Shown piece by piece: positions 1 to 11,700 of a DNA stretch of 64,000 bases. The stretch covers positions 248,001 to 312,000 of the forward strand of contig CAJNOI010000072.1 of assembly GCA_905250115.1 (NCBI GenBank), read 5' to 3'. Both the position numbers and the translations under genes were made by a program. Within the stretch, counting starts at the first letter, position 1. Each line of letters opens with the position of its first letter. This stretch comes from Adineta steineri. Its lineage: Eukaryota; Rotifera; Eurotatoria; Adinetida; Adinetidae. The notes below the pieces were generated by a model. It worked only from the letters and a program-made list of their open reading frames with translations. It ran no database searches and had not been told where the DNA came from.

Positions 1-1184
1 AAAATTAAAAAAACTTCCAAACGAAAAATTATTAAATTATAAGAAATCGTCTGAAATAATTTTGTTTTTGAAACTGAAATAAATTTCCATGTATAAATGA
101 ATATCATTCCGTATTTTATAGGTAGAAAAATATTTTCACAAAAGAAAATAAATATTTTGGAAAGGAAACTTTGGGATCTATATTCAAAAGATAAAATATG
201 AACAAATTCTCTCTCTTTATATTTTTATTGGAAAAAGTTTAACTTTGCTTTCTTTCTATTTTAAATTATCTCAAAAACTTATATAATAGGATGAATCTGT
301 GAGTAGTGGCAGCGCTAGAGGTGGGGTCAGCCCACCCTGAAATTTTTTTCAGATCTTAAAAAAACCAATGTTATTCTATCTGAGCCCACCCCATTTGAAA
401 TTTACTAGGCCTGAGCCCACCCTAGTCAAGAATCCTGGCGCCGCCGCTATGCGTGAGTACCCTACAACATTTTGGAAAATAGTTTCATCGACTTTCAAAT
501 TGAGATAAAACTTTTTCATATATTATTTTTATGAATTAAGTAACAATTTGAATTAATTTTTCAAATAATATTATTCTTTTGATGACAAATAAAAATTTCT
601 CTTGAAACAATATTCATAAAATTAATCATAATTTGTTTTTTTCGATTTTTCTATCATTTAATATAACACTAAAAAGAGATTTCATCCATCGCTTTCAAAT
701 TATTTTTTATAAAATCATTACTTTCTTTGTTTTTTAAAAGATTTATTCTAACAGAAAATTCAAATCGAAACAAATTTCTCAGAGTAAATAGAATTTTTCT
801 AGTTTTTTCATTTGAAAAATCTCTTTTAATATTTCAATGATAAGATCATCTTCTTTTTAAATTTTTGGATAAATTTAAGTTAAGTTTAACTCTAGTTCAG
901 AATTTCAAAATAAAAAGAAATTTTTTAATCGATTCTATTTAAATCATTGAAATAAAAATGATTTTCATTTAAGAACATTTTACTAAATTAAATATTTATA
1001 AAAATCCAATAAAGAAATTCTAAATAAATAATCTCAATTGAATGAAAGAATTAAGTTTAACAAATAGAAAATTTTATTTTACTAAAACAAATTCGCATAC
1101 AAGTTTTTCTACTTATTTTCGCCCTTTTCTGATTTAAAAATAATGAAAAAGATTTTGAATAAAAAGACAATCTTTTGTTTTTAG
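1..1184 (+). other. AT-rich intronic/upstream sequence of first NHL copy
   Basis: No coding exon is recognisable. The segment from about 475 to 1184 resembles the sequence ahead of the other NHL exons, most clearly 32185-32977, so it is probably the 3' part of a long phase-1 intron ending in the acceptor at 1181-1184. The upstream exon(s) of this gene must lie left of the window. A small hAT-like element sits at 306-452. Confidence 0.6.
306..452. mobile_element. Small hAT-like MITE
   Basis: The left end reads GTGGCAGCGCTAGAGGTGGG. The right end, reverse-complemented, begins with an AGCGGCGGCGCCAGGA-type motif. Both ends continue into GGGTGGGCTC-type sequence, so the termini are imperfect inverted repeats. 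The element is flanked by a 7-bp repeat, GTGAGTA, at 299-305 and 453-459; extending to 8 bp leaves one mismatch. An 8-bp duplication and a GTGGCG-type terminus are typical of hAT transposons (known). It is about 147 bp and has no coding capacity. Confidence 0.6.
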
Positions 1185-2089
1185 GAGAAATTCAAATCAA
1201 AAAGACTAAATTTAAACAATTTGCAATTACTGTTGCTGGAGGAAATGGATATGGAGATAGATTAGATCATCTCAGTAATCCTGAAGGCATCTTTATTGAT
1301 AATGATAAATCAATTTATATTGCCGATTCTTTGAATAATCGTATTGTCAAGTGGAAATTGAATTCAAATACTGGTGAAATCATCGCAGGTGGAAATCGAA
1401 AAGAAAATCAAAATAATCAATTGAATCATCCAATAAATATAATATTTGATAAAGAAAATAACTCCTTTATTATTTCGGATTGGGGAAACGAACGTGTAAT
1501 TCGATATTTTCATCAAAATCAAACAAGTCAACAAATTATTATTTCAAATATTTATTGCTTGGGTCTGACAATTGATAAAAATGGATTTATTTATGCTTCT
1601 GATTGGATCAATCATGAAGTAAGACGATACAAACAAGGAGATGGTGAAGGTGAATTAGTTGCAGGTGGAAATGATCAAGGCAATCAACTTAATCAACTCA
1701 ATGGTCCTACTTTTATCTTTGCTGATGACGATTGTTCTCTTTATATATCAGATTCTTTTAATCATCGTGTAATGAAATGGGAAAAAGATGCAAAAGAAGG
1801 AATTATTGTTGCTGGTGGAAATGATGTAGGAGATAGTCTCAAACAATTGAATAGTCCTAGTGGAGTGATTGTTGATCATTTGGGTCAAATCTATGTGGCA
1901 GATATGAAGAATCATCGAGTAATGCGTTGGTGTAAAGGAGATGAAGAAGGTGAAATTGTTGTTGGTGAAAATGGTGAAGGAAGTCAATTGAATGGTCCCA
2001 GAGGTTTATTATTTGATAATGAAGAAAATCTTTATGTTGCTGATTGGTTAAATCATCGAATCCAAAAATACGAAAAAATTTCAAATTAA
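1185..2089 (+). CDS. NHL-repeat protein, terminal exon (copy 1)
   Basis: This is a terminal exon of about 301 codons that starts at a phase-1 acceptor (AG at 1183-1184) and ends in TAA. It encodes six NHL blades. Each blade follows the pattern AGGN-x-G-xx-NQLN-x-P-x-GIFID-x(5)-IYIADS-x-NHR-VVKW. Tandem NHL blades fold into a beta-propeller that binds protein, RNA or glycan ligands. An ATG lies at 1175, but it falls inside the conserved intron end, so the exon boundary is the better call. Blade 3 is short, lacking the N-x-QLN loop, as in every copy here. There are no frame breaks. The N-terminal partner is outside the window. Ligand and cell location cannot be read from the sequence. Confidence 0.8.
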
Positions 2090-3552
2090 AATTGGTGTTA
2101 ATTTAGTTTAATAAAACTTGGATTTTTATTTATTTAAAATAAATAGAAGAACATCGATTTATGAAAAATCTTGCAAAAAATAAATGAAAATGAATTAAAA
2201 ATTTCTTTTAATAAAATAAATAAATTCATTTTTCATTTTTAGAAAAAAGCAAATAAATATTTTCCAGTTTGATTTTTAAATTAACAACATCAAAATGAAT
2301 AAAATAGTTCGGATAGAAGGTTTTTTGAGAGAATCAGATTGAAGGAACTTTAAAGAAAATTCAATTAGAAAGAATTAAATTTTTATAGAGAAATCAAACA
2401 AAATATTTTTTAAATTGAAAAAAACATTTAAATCAATAAGAGAAAAACTTCACAATAGAATTTTTATTAGATTTATTTTTGTGATTTTGTGATTTATTAA
2501 GAGAACGCGAAGAGAGAAGAAAAAAGATAAATGAATAAGAATAAAATGTGTTCAAATCGAAAATTAGATTACAAAAATCTACCTTTTAGAAGAAAAAATT
2601 ATCGAATAAAAAATAAATAAAAGATCAGAATTGTTTTATTTTATTAAAAAATGAAAATTGAAGAGAAAAAAAAATTGTAAAATTGAATTCTTTAATAAAC
2701 AATTTTTCTTTTATCTAAATAGATCTTTTTTGTCAAAAAGAAAAATATAAAAATAATTCAAAAATGGAATATTTTCTATTTGAATATAACGAGTGGCTGA
2801 TAAAGAATGATGATCTCAGTATTATTCAAATATATCCGACAACTTATGTCCTTTCGTCTTCATCTATTTTTAAGAAATACATCATTTTATTCTCTACAAA
2901 ATCCCATGAAACGAGATCTCATAAGAAATAACTAGTAAGTCATACAAGTTTATAAATATCCACTGAAATAATAACTCAATTAAATATAAATGTATTGCAT
3001 AACTATTTTAACACAAGATATTCAATTTTTATTATTTGATGTGTATTGATTATAACTTAATATCAAAATTTTTTTACAAATTTATAATAAGATAAATATT
3101 TTCTCATCTATTTCGTTTGATGAAACTTCTATATTATTATCATTCAATCTTACGATATCTAAAGTAGCTTTAATTCAATCATATACGAGTTTCTTTGTTG
3201 GCTTGTATGATAGTAAAGTATTAAAATATATGCCTCGCGATCCTTCTTTTCGTTTTTTTTTCTTTATTCTACTAGTATCTTCAATATGATAAATTAATTT
3301 CGATTAATTCTTTTCTCTGATCTCGATTGACAGTTCATCATCATCATTTTACTTTTATCGTCGTTTCATAGTTGTATATATATACATGTTATTTGTTTGC
3401 TAAATAAGCGAAGAGAAGAAATACAGATATTCCGAATATAAACTATCAGTCACTCTTTACGAGTACAAACATGAATAGTCCATACTACAAATATATTATT
3501 TTGTAATTTCACATTCATTCTTATCGTACGTATAGAACATACAAGTGAATTA
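2090..3552. other. Non-coding flank; start of large duplicated block
   Basis: No gene is seen. The segment 2265-2630 is a diverged relative of the 3' flanks of other NHL copies (around 14460-14930, 22780-22910 and 34090-34600). From about 2633 onward the sequence becomes identical to 14933 onward, an offset of 12300 bp. A diverged third relative of 2780-3530 lies at about 22925-23620. Confidence 0.7.
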
Positions 3553-4135
3553 ATTACATTACAATGGACACGACCACAAAGTGATGGTAAAAATCCAGTT
3601 CGAGGTTATTTGGTTGAAAAGAAAGAAAAAGAAACTGATCAATGCATTCTGTAAGAGAAATAATTTATTAAATTTCAATTATATTTTGAAATTCAATTTA
3701 AATTTTAGTGTTAATCGTCAACCAGTTGCAGGTGCTGAATATACTGTTGCTGGTCTTGTTGATGGCAAAGAATATGAATTTTGTGTTGCTGCCGTTAATA
3801 GAGCTAGTCCAGGAGAATATGGTAAACATTTGACTTCGTTTTTTTTTGCTATTATTTTTAATTAATATTCTTTTTTTAGCTAAAGCTAAAGGACCAATTC
3901 AAGCTCGTCCACCTGATGTTGCTTCACATGCTGTTGATTTCAGTGCATTTACTCTAAAAGAAATTATTGTTCGTGCTGGTGAAGATCTTAAAACTACTGT
4001 ACCATTTGTTGGTTCACCTACACCACAAGTTACATTTGCTAAAAATGGCGATGAAATTAAACCTGATGGAAATAATCAAGTAACTGTGAAAGATGGTATT
4101 GCTGAACTTATTGTACCAAAGGTAAAAGGTGGTGA
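2633..4135 (+). repeat. Segmental duplication, copy A
   Basis: About 1.5 kb matches 14933-16436 base for base by line-by-line comparison, apart from one extra T in a poly-T run near 3871-3877 (copy B has eight T, copy A seven). It covers non-coding flank plus the first exons of a twitchin-like pseudogene. The left edge is abrupt: sequence just before 2633 and 14933 is only loosely similar. The right edge of copy B is an assembly gap, so the true length is unknown. Confidence 0.9.
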
Positions 4136-7100
4136 TACTGATTTATATTCATGTACTTTAAAAAATCATCTTGGCCAAGAAACTGTTCAAATGAAAGTTA
4201 TTGTTGTCGATAAACCAGGTTAGTTCAATTATTTTCAAAAATTAAATTCTAATATTTTATTTGGATTTTAGATACACCCGAATGAGCATTAAATATTTCT
4301 CATGTGAAACCTGATTCATGTTTATTGACATGGAAACCACTCAAGACTGATGGTGGTTCGCCAATAACTAATCACATTATTGAAAAATTTGATACGAAAA
4401 AAGGTGAATGGCAAAAAGTATCAAGTTTTTGTCGTTCACCATTTTACGAAGTTACTGGACTTAATGAAGGTTCAGAATATAAATTTCGTGTTTCGGTTGA
4501 AAATGTTTATGGATATTGCAAAAAATCCTTATGGTAAGTTTTTATTGAAACAAAATTTAATCGATAAAAATATCTTTTCCTGCCAATTATGTTTAGATGC
4601 ATCACAAGGTCCAGCTAATGTTGAAGTTGGTAAACAAACAGAAAATTCAGTTACATTAAAATGGAATAAACCTAAAAATGATGGTGGCTCAAAAATAGCT
4701 GCGTATCAAGTTGAAATACGTAAACCAGTTAGTGATATATGGGAAATTGCAGATGATTATTCAGTTAAAGGAATTGAGTTTACAGTTGATAATCTCTCAA
4801 CAAGAAAATCATATGAATTTCGAGTTAAAGCAAAAAATGCTGCTGGTTGCGGAGAATATACTAAACTTGTGTTACATAGTCATATCTTTTATTTTCATAT
4901 AGTTCTTTCTGTTCACTTGTATATATATATATATATCTTTCTCTCTCGTATATCTCTTTCTTTCTCCTCCGTTCATATCTTGTTTCTCTTTCGTACATCG
5001 GGTACTTGTGTGACCTTTCTGGACCTCGATCCATTGTCTGTCTTTCTTATGAACTTAATAAAGACAAGAAACTTCTTGACGAATTCTTCTCTTTATTCAT
5101 TTCACATATAGATATAATCGTGTTTTTTCTGAATAAATCATTCGATTTCTCCATCATTTCACTTCATCTTATCACACTATTTAATTACTTGATCGACCAG
5201 TTATGCTTAAATCTGATAGTGGTATGTAAACAAATTTATTTAAGAATAAAAATATGCTCGTTTTTTTGTCTATAGTTGTACCTTCATCACCTGGTATGTC
5301 AGAAGTGAAAAGAGTTGGTTAAAATTATGTTGAATCAGCATGGACAACACCAACAAATGATGGTGGTTCAAAAATAACTGGTTATGTTGTTGAAAAACGA
5401 TCAGTTGGTACTGATCAATGAGTTAAAGAAAATAATAAAGCTGGTGAAAGTGAACCAAGTTCAACAACTGATCGAGTTAAAATAACTGAATATCCAAGTA
5501 ATATGATATTTCTTTTTCTTTTCAATTAAAATATTGACATATGATATATTTAGATGGACAAGCACCAAGATTTGTTAAAAAATTAACAGATACAAGTACA
5601 TCTCTTAATGGTGAAGTAGCATTTACAATTAAATTTGATGCTAATCCAGCACCTGAAGTTAAATGGTTTCGAATTATCATCATCTGGTCGTTGCCGTATT
5701 GTTACAAAACCAAATGACTCCAAATCTACATTAAAATTGAATGAAGCTTGGGATAGTGATAATAACTCAAAGATTTCATGTTAAAAGTATGTTTTGATAG
5801 AGTTTGAATTCATTACTATTTAATGTTGTGTATTGTCACTTTTTTTAGCACCACCTAAACTTACACGAGAACCAGAAGAACAACGTGTTCCATTGGGTGA
5901 AACATCAAAAGTTAAAAAAGATGATCAATCATCAGCTGATGATGATCGTGTACGTATTCTAGAATCTGATGATTTTATTGTTGTTACAATACCTGCTTTG
6001 TATTCTATTAAATTTGTTTTTTTCGTTTTCTAAATTCTATATTTAATCTTATTTAGATACTGAACGAGAAGATGCTGGTACATATGCAATTAATGTTGCT
6101 AATGATTCAGGATCATGCAATGTTCCTTTGAAAGTTAAAATCATTGGTATGAGTAAAAACTATCATAAAACTTGACATTAAAGTTTTTTTACAATAGCAC
6201 CACCACTTCCTCCAACTGGTCCACTTGAAATATCAAATGTATCGAAAGATCGTGCAACACTTTCATGGAAACCACCAAAAGATGATAGTGGTAGTAAAGT
6301 AACTGGTTATGTTGTTGAACGACGTGATACATCAAAAGGAGCCGATGTTTGGATACCAGTTACACAAGCATGTAATGAAACAACATTTACTGTTCCATCA
6401 TTACTTGATGAACATGAATATGATTTCCGTGTTATGGCTATTAATGAAAATGGCACTAGTTAACCATTATCTTCAACAGCACCAACTAATGCTAAACTTC
6501 CATTCAGTATGTTAAATATGATTAGTTTTATTTTATCTAAAAATTTGTTTTTTTTCTTAATTTTAAATAGAACTACCTGGTTCACCTGGACAACCAAATA
6601 TCACTGGAATGACAAATAATACTGTCACACTTAATTGGGATAAACTAACTTCCGATGATGATGTTCCTATAAGTGGTTATTGGATTGAAAAACGTGAAGG
6701 AAATACTGATAAATGGATGCCAGTCAATATGTCAATCAACACATTTTACAGTACCATCATTAGTCGAAGATCATATTTATGAATTTCGTGTTACAACAGA
6801 AAATGAAGCTGGAAAAGGAACACCATCTGATGCAACCACACCAACTAAAGTATATAGAAATGAATTTTTTCAATATTTCTAAATAAGATTTTTTTAATTT
6901 TATTAGGTTAAAGATCCAAATGCATCTACTACTGCACCAGAATTTCTTAAAAAGTGAAAAGATGCTGAAGGTAATGAAGGTAAAACAATTACATTAGAAT
7001 GTGAAGTTACTGGAACACCTAAACCTGATGTTGAATGGCTTTTTTCGTTAATTATTTATATTAAACTATTTCTTTATAATAAATAATTAGGTTCAAAGAT

Positions 7101-7626
7101 ACAAAAGAAATTTCTCAAGGTGCTAAATATACTATAACACGTGATGATGATAAATGTATTTTGGTTATTAATAATGCTACACCAGATGATGCTATTGAAT
7201 GGAGTATTAAAGCACGTAATAAAGGTGGTTCAAGAATGTGTCGTTGTAATGTTAATGTTCGATGTAAGTTTAAAATATATAAATAAAAATGAATTCTTAA
7301 TATATATGTGTATTTTTGATTTCATAGCACCACCAAGATTTCGTTTACCACCCAATTATCAAGATATTCTTAATTATGATAAAGGTGAATCAATTGTTAT
7401 TAAAATTCCTTATATTGGTAGTCCATTACCTAATGTAATGTTATCGAAAGATGAAAATGATATAACAAAAGATAAAAATGTTTCACTTGATGTTAGTGAT
7501 CGAGCTATTATATTATCTATTCGAAATGGAAATAAAAATACAACTGGTCATCAACCAGAACGAGTTACACTGAAACATGGAAATATCTCTGATTATTATG
7601 ATATTGATGAAGAAATTGGACGTTAA
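3553..7626 (+). pseudogene. Twitchin/titin-like Ig-FN3 pseudogene
   Basis: Exon fragments separated by short introns encode alternating FN3 modules (motifs such as DGGSPITNHIIEK, GLNEGSEYKFRV, DGGSKITGYVVEK) and Ig modules (for example GSPTPQVTFAKNG). The order fits the region just ahead of the kinase of twitchin/titin-type giant muscle proteins. The last piece ends in DYYDIDEEIG followed by a stop, which is where the kinase domain would begin, so the kinase is absent. In-frame stops lie at 4283-4285, 5320-5322, 5419-5421, 6461-6463 and 6955-6957. Several are one base from the expected codon, for example TGA where DQW would be expected. A CT- and TA-rich insert occupies about 4870-5270. No plausible start is present. 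I read it as a dead, truncated copy of a sarcomeric gene located elsewhere. Confidence 0.85.
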
Positions 7627-7630
7627 ATAA

Positions 7631-7694
7631 GGGTGGGTGGGTGTGAATGTAAATATTAGAATAAGAATAAGACATTCTCATCTACATCCACCCT
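7631..7694. repeat. Telomere-like hairpin element 1
   Basis: The left arm is GGGTGGGTGGGTGTGAATG and the right arm is CATCTACATCCACCCT, separated by about 30 AT-rich bases. The arms are imperfect reverse complements. It starts four bases after the twitchin pseudogene's last stop. Confidence 0.7.
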
Positions 7695-8493
7695 AGCTAT
7701 TATAAATTAAACAATATGAATTAGTTATTGATAATCAATATATATTCACTGATTAATGACAAATAATTAATGCTACTTAATTAATATTAATTAATAATGC
7801 CTGTCACAGTCTGAGGGGAGATGAGTAGGATTTCTGCCCTTAAACATTTCAACGCTCTTTTTAGTTTGTGTTTCACAAAAAAAATTTATTATTATACAAC
7901 ATTATGTGTATAAACTGAAGTAGAATTATTCTAGATTTTTTTCTGATCGTTACGATTTAGAAGAAATTTCATTTTTGCAAAGATATATTGGGTACGAAAC
8001 TAAATGGAAATGATCCGAATTGAAAATAGAATCGAATTTTGATGAACAAACATTTAGTTTTCCTATAAAACTTGATAATATATATATATTTAAGCTTCGT
8101 ATTCAATTTATTTCTTTCTGTTTCAGATAAAATACAATTACTGATTTTTTCATCGTTCTTGTCATCAACTTCTACTTATTTACAACATCTGGTTAACATA
8201 TTGCTTCGTTTCTTTTCGTAAGTATTGGTATTGGGATAACTGAGAGAACAGAAGAAGGATAAAAAGAGAAAGAAATTATTGAAAAGAACCATTCTTTTTT
8301 ATTTTCCCTTTTCATTTCAGATATTTTATCAGTTGAGAAGTGACTTTCGTTGAATATTTAAGTAGTGTATCTGTGATGTGACTTAAGAGGAGGTAGGCGT
8401 CCACAGTCCATCCACACCCTGTTATCTCTCATATGTACAGAGCTGTAAACAAACAGATATCACCGATGTTATGTGACAAAATGAAAAAAAATG

Positions 8494-8566
8494 TTCTTCA
8501 CGGAACTTGAACCCCGTGTCTTCTGTTATCCAGGGAAATGTTCGAACCAGTTATACTAGAAGGAAC
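8494..8566 (-). other. Degenerate tRNA-like sequence
   Basis: On the minus strand there is an A-box-like TAGTATAACTGG and a B-box-like GGGTTCAAGTTCC at tRNA-like spacing. The outer arms can pair (GTTC-TTC with GAAGAAC) with a bulge. The T-loop is one base long and the anticodon stem pairs over only 3 bp. It is more likely a tRNA pseudogene or the head of a SINE-like repeat than a working tRNA. Confidence 0.35.
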
Positions 8567-8787
8567 ACCTAATCTTCATGGAGCGCCAGCGTTTTTCATC
8601 ACTGATGCCAACACCTACCCATCCCACACCCACCTCACACCAACATTCAAATCCTCTAACCATGCCTGAGCATAGTAAATGTTTCATCGGAACTGCAAGT
8701 GCAAGCGTTTCTTTTTGCGTCTTAGAAGCGTTTATACTCGAAAAATATTTTTAAACCGATATTTTAGAAAGTGAAAAACTAAATAAC

Positions 8788-11700
8788 ATGGATCGCCGAA
8801 GATTGGCTTTAGTTTTTGGAAATGACTCCTATAAAACTAGCAAATTAAACAGTTGTTGGAAAGATGCAAAAGATATGACCGTCAAGTTAACAGAGCTAGG
8901 TAAGTAAAATAATTCAGAGTTCTTTTGAAATTATACTACATTGGAAAAAATATTTGCAGGTTTTGATTGCACACAATATCTCGATCAAAACTTGCGCCAG
9001 ATGAAAAAAGCCATTGACGATTTTTGTGCAACTATTAATGATGGTGATTGTGTACTAATTTATTTTTCGGGGCATGGAATGGAAGAAAAAGTAAGTGAAT
9101 ATTACGGTATCTTCTGAAAGATACTTTTCTCAAAAGCACTCTCTATAATCGCTGTTTCGGATTTAAGTATGAACGATTTCCCTAATAATCACGCGAAAAT
9201 TTTCGTTCATCTTGTTTTATATCCCATACAGTTATTTTACATTCGACTGAAAATGCTTTTATATTTCGATATTCCTTGGATTCTCCTCTTTCAAATGATA
9301 TATGAATAACTGTTCTGTTGAAAGTTTTCGGAAGAGTAGTCACCGGTCTAAGATCAATGACTTTGTCCGTCGTTATTAGGAGTACTTTCCCTAAATCAAA
9401 CGCTAAGCCAAATTTTTTCTCTAATAACGACGTTATGGGAAAACTCAACCAAATTTTACTTTTTGAGAAAAAAACGTTTTTCATTGGAGATAGAACCAAT
9501 ATGTTCTTGACAATTTTGTAGAGTATGTTAAAGTCTATCAAAATGGAAAGGTTCATTAGAAACTAACTACGACTTCATATAATGAATAAAGCAATAAAAC
9601 AATGTTTGGAATCGATGAAAAAGTATTTCCTCTAATAATGACGGCTCAGCAAGTGTTTTCCTTAACAACGACGCATCTAGAAAAATAACCATGGATCGCT
9701 TTCAACCTATTGAAATAAGCCTCGATTCTAGTTGTCCAGTCAGAATTATTCATTTCTAGAACTTTTTCTCTACTTTACGAAAACTCGATTTGTTTTGTCT
9801 GAGGCAATCCTTAGCTATCACGAAGATTTTTTTTCTTAAATCTATTTATGATGCTTGTGAAACGATAGAATAGAGTGTATTGATCACGAATATAACATTT
9901 TTGTTTCAAAGATTGGCTCGATAATGAGATAGTTGTACTCTATTTTCTAACAAGCTAGGGTGTGTGTAGATGAGTATTCTCTTTTTTATTTTCCACCCAC
10001 ACCCGTATCCACACCCTCGCATCCATACGGGCTTCTTTTTGCATCTGATGTGAAATGTTAAAAAAAGTTTTGTCGCAAAAAATTTCGTATGAACTCATAA
10101 ATTACGATACTATTTTAGGGTCAAACTTATTTAATACCAATTGAAGACAAAGATAATCCTGAATTGAATTGTATCTGTCTGGATAAACTGTTAAAACAGT
10201 TGAATAACTGTAAAGATAAATTATTAAATATTGTTATACTCGATGCATATCGTGCTGATAAAGAAAATAATACGTGGAAAACGAAGGCTACAAGTGCGGA
10301 AAATGAAGATGACCTCAAATTTGCCTTTGACGAAGTCCTGTCAAAAAATGTCCGTCGAACAAATGACTCTCAATTTATCATAATATATTCAGCTGATCCT
10401 GGTACGGTATCATATGCTGCCGGTCGTCATACGAATGGAAATAGCTATTTTACACATTCACTATTAAACCATATTTCAACACCAAATATGAAGCTACAAA
10501 ATATCATGATAGCAGTTTTAGACGAAATAATGTTAAAATCAAATAATCAGCGACGACCATGGATACATTCATGTCTTCGTGAACATTTTTTTTTTAAAAA
10601 AGGTATGTTGAATAAAAACTTTTATCATATATTTAGTTTGCTTTTTATTAACGTGTGAACATATTCAACTGAGTAGTTCACCTGAAATCTTCCACTTTAT
10701 ACAAAAGTATTTACAGCCAAGGTGAAACTCAGCAATAGAAGGTCTTACTACCCTAAGATTATGGATAACAAATTCCTATAGATTTTTGCTTAGTATCATA
10801 GTTTTTTCAATCTAGAGATAGACACAGGGTGTGACTGCGGCCGTGGGCGAATTAGAATAGCCATGCTTTCCTACCGACACCCAAACGATTAAAATTCAAT
10901 AAGAATTTGATTTTCCTTCAATCAATCACATTTCAAATATTCCCTTTAAGATTTTTATTTTAAGTTCATTGAGATTGTATATAAAATATTTTATAATTAA
11001 TGATTTTAAAATATTTATAAAAATTTAAATAAGGTCAAATCGAAATATTATTTCAACAGATTAATCAATTGACAATTTTCTATAAAATCATTACTTGTTT
11101 TGTTTTCTAAGAGATTTATTTTAGTAGAAAATTCAAATCTAGACAAATTTCTCAGAATAAATTAAATTTTTAGATTTTTTATTTGACTTTATTAAAATGA
11201 ATTCAAGTACAAGTTTTCTTTTTTATTTTTGCCCGTTTTTGATTTAAAAATAGCGAAAAAGATTTGAATAAAAAGAAAATGTTTTATTTTAGAACGAATT
11301 CAAACAACAAAGAATAAATCTCAACAACCTGGAATTACTGTTGCTGGAGGAAATGAAAATGGAGATAAACCAAATCAACTCAACGGTCCTCAAGGAATCT
11401 TTATTGACAATGATAAATCAATTTATATTGCTGATTGTTGGAATCATCGTATTGTTAAATGGAAATTGGATTCAAAGAAAGGTCAAATCATTGTAGGTGG
11501 AAATGGAAAAGGAAATCAAGATAATCAATTGTATGGGCCAAAAGACATAATTTTCGATGAAGAAAATAAATCTTTCATTATTGCTGACTACGGAAACAAA
11601 CGAGTAATTCGATATTTTGATAATAATCAAACAAAACAACAAATTATTATTTCAAATATTGATTGCTGTAGTCTAACAATCGATAAAAATGGATTTATTT

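Larger units (their letters stand above)
7627..8787. other. Intergenic region with telomere-like hairpin and tRNA-like sequence
   Basis: There is no protein gene. It contains a G/T-C/A hairpin element at 7631-7694, separate C-rich arms at 8408-8421 and 8611-8645 that look like decayed relatives of that element, and a tRNA-like segment at about 8494-8566 on the minus strand. Confidence 0.5.

Noticed and set aside
1748..2084. Minus-strand frames within NHL exons
   Set aside because: They recur as mirror images of the repeat codons in every NHL copy and are shadows of the plus-strand gene.
9182..9556. Minus-strand frame of 124 codons in the pseudo-caspase intron
   Set aside because: It overlaps a repeated non-coding motif and shows no domain; probably chance or transposon-derived.
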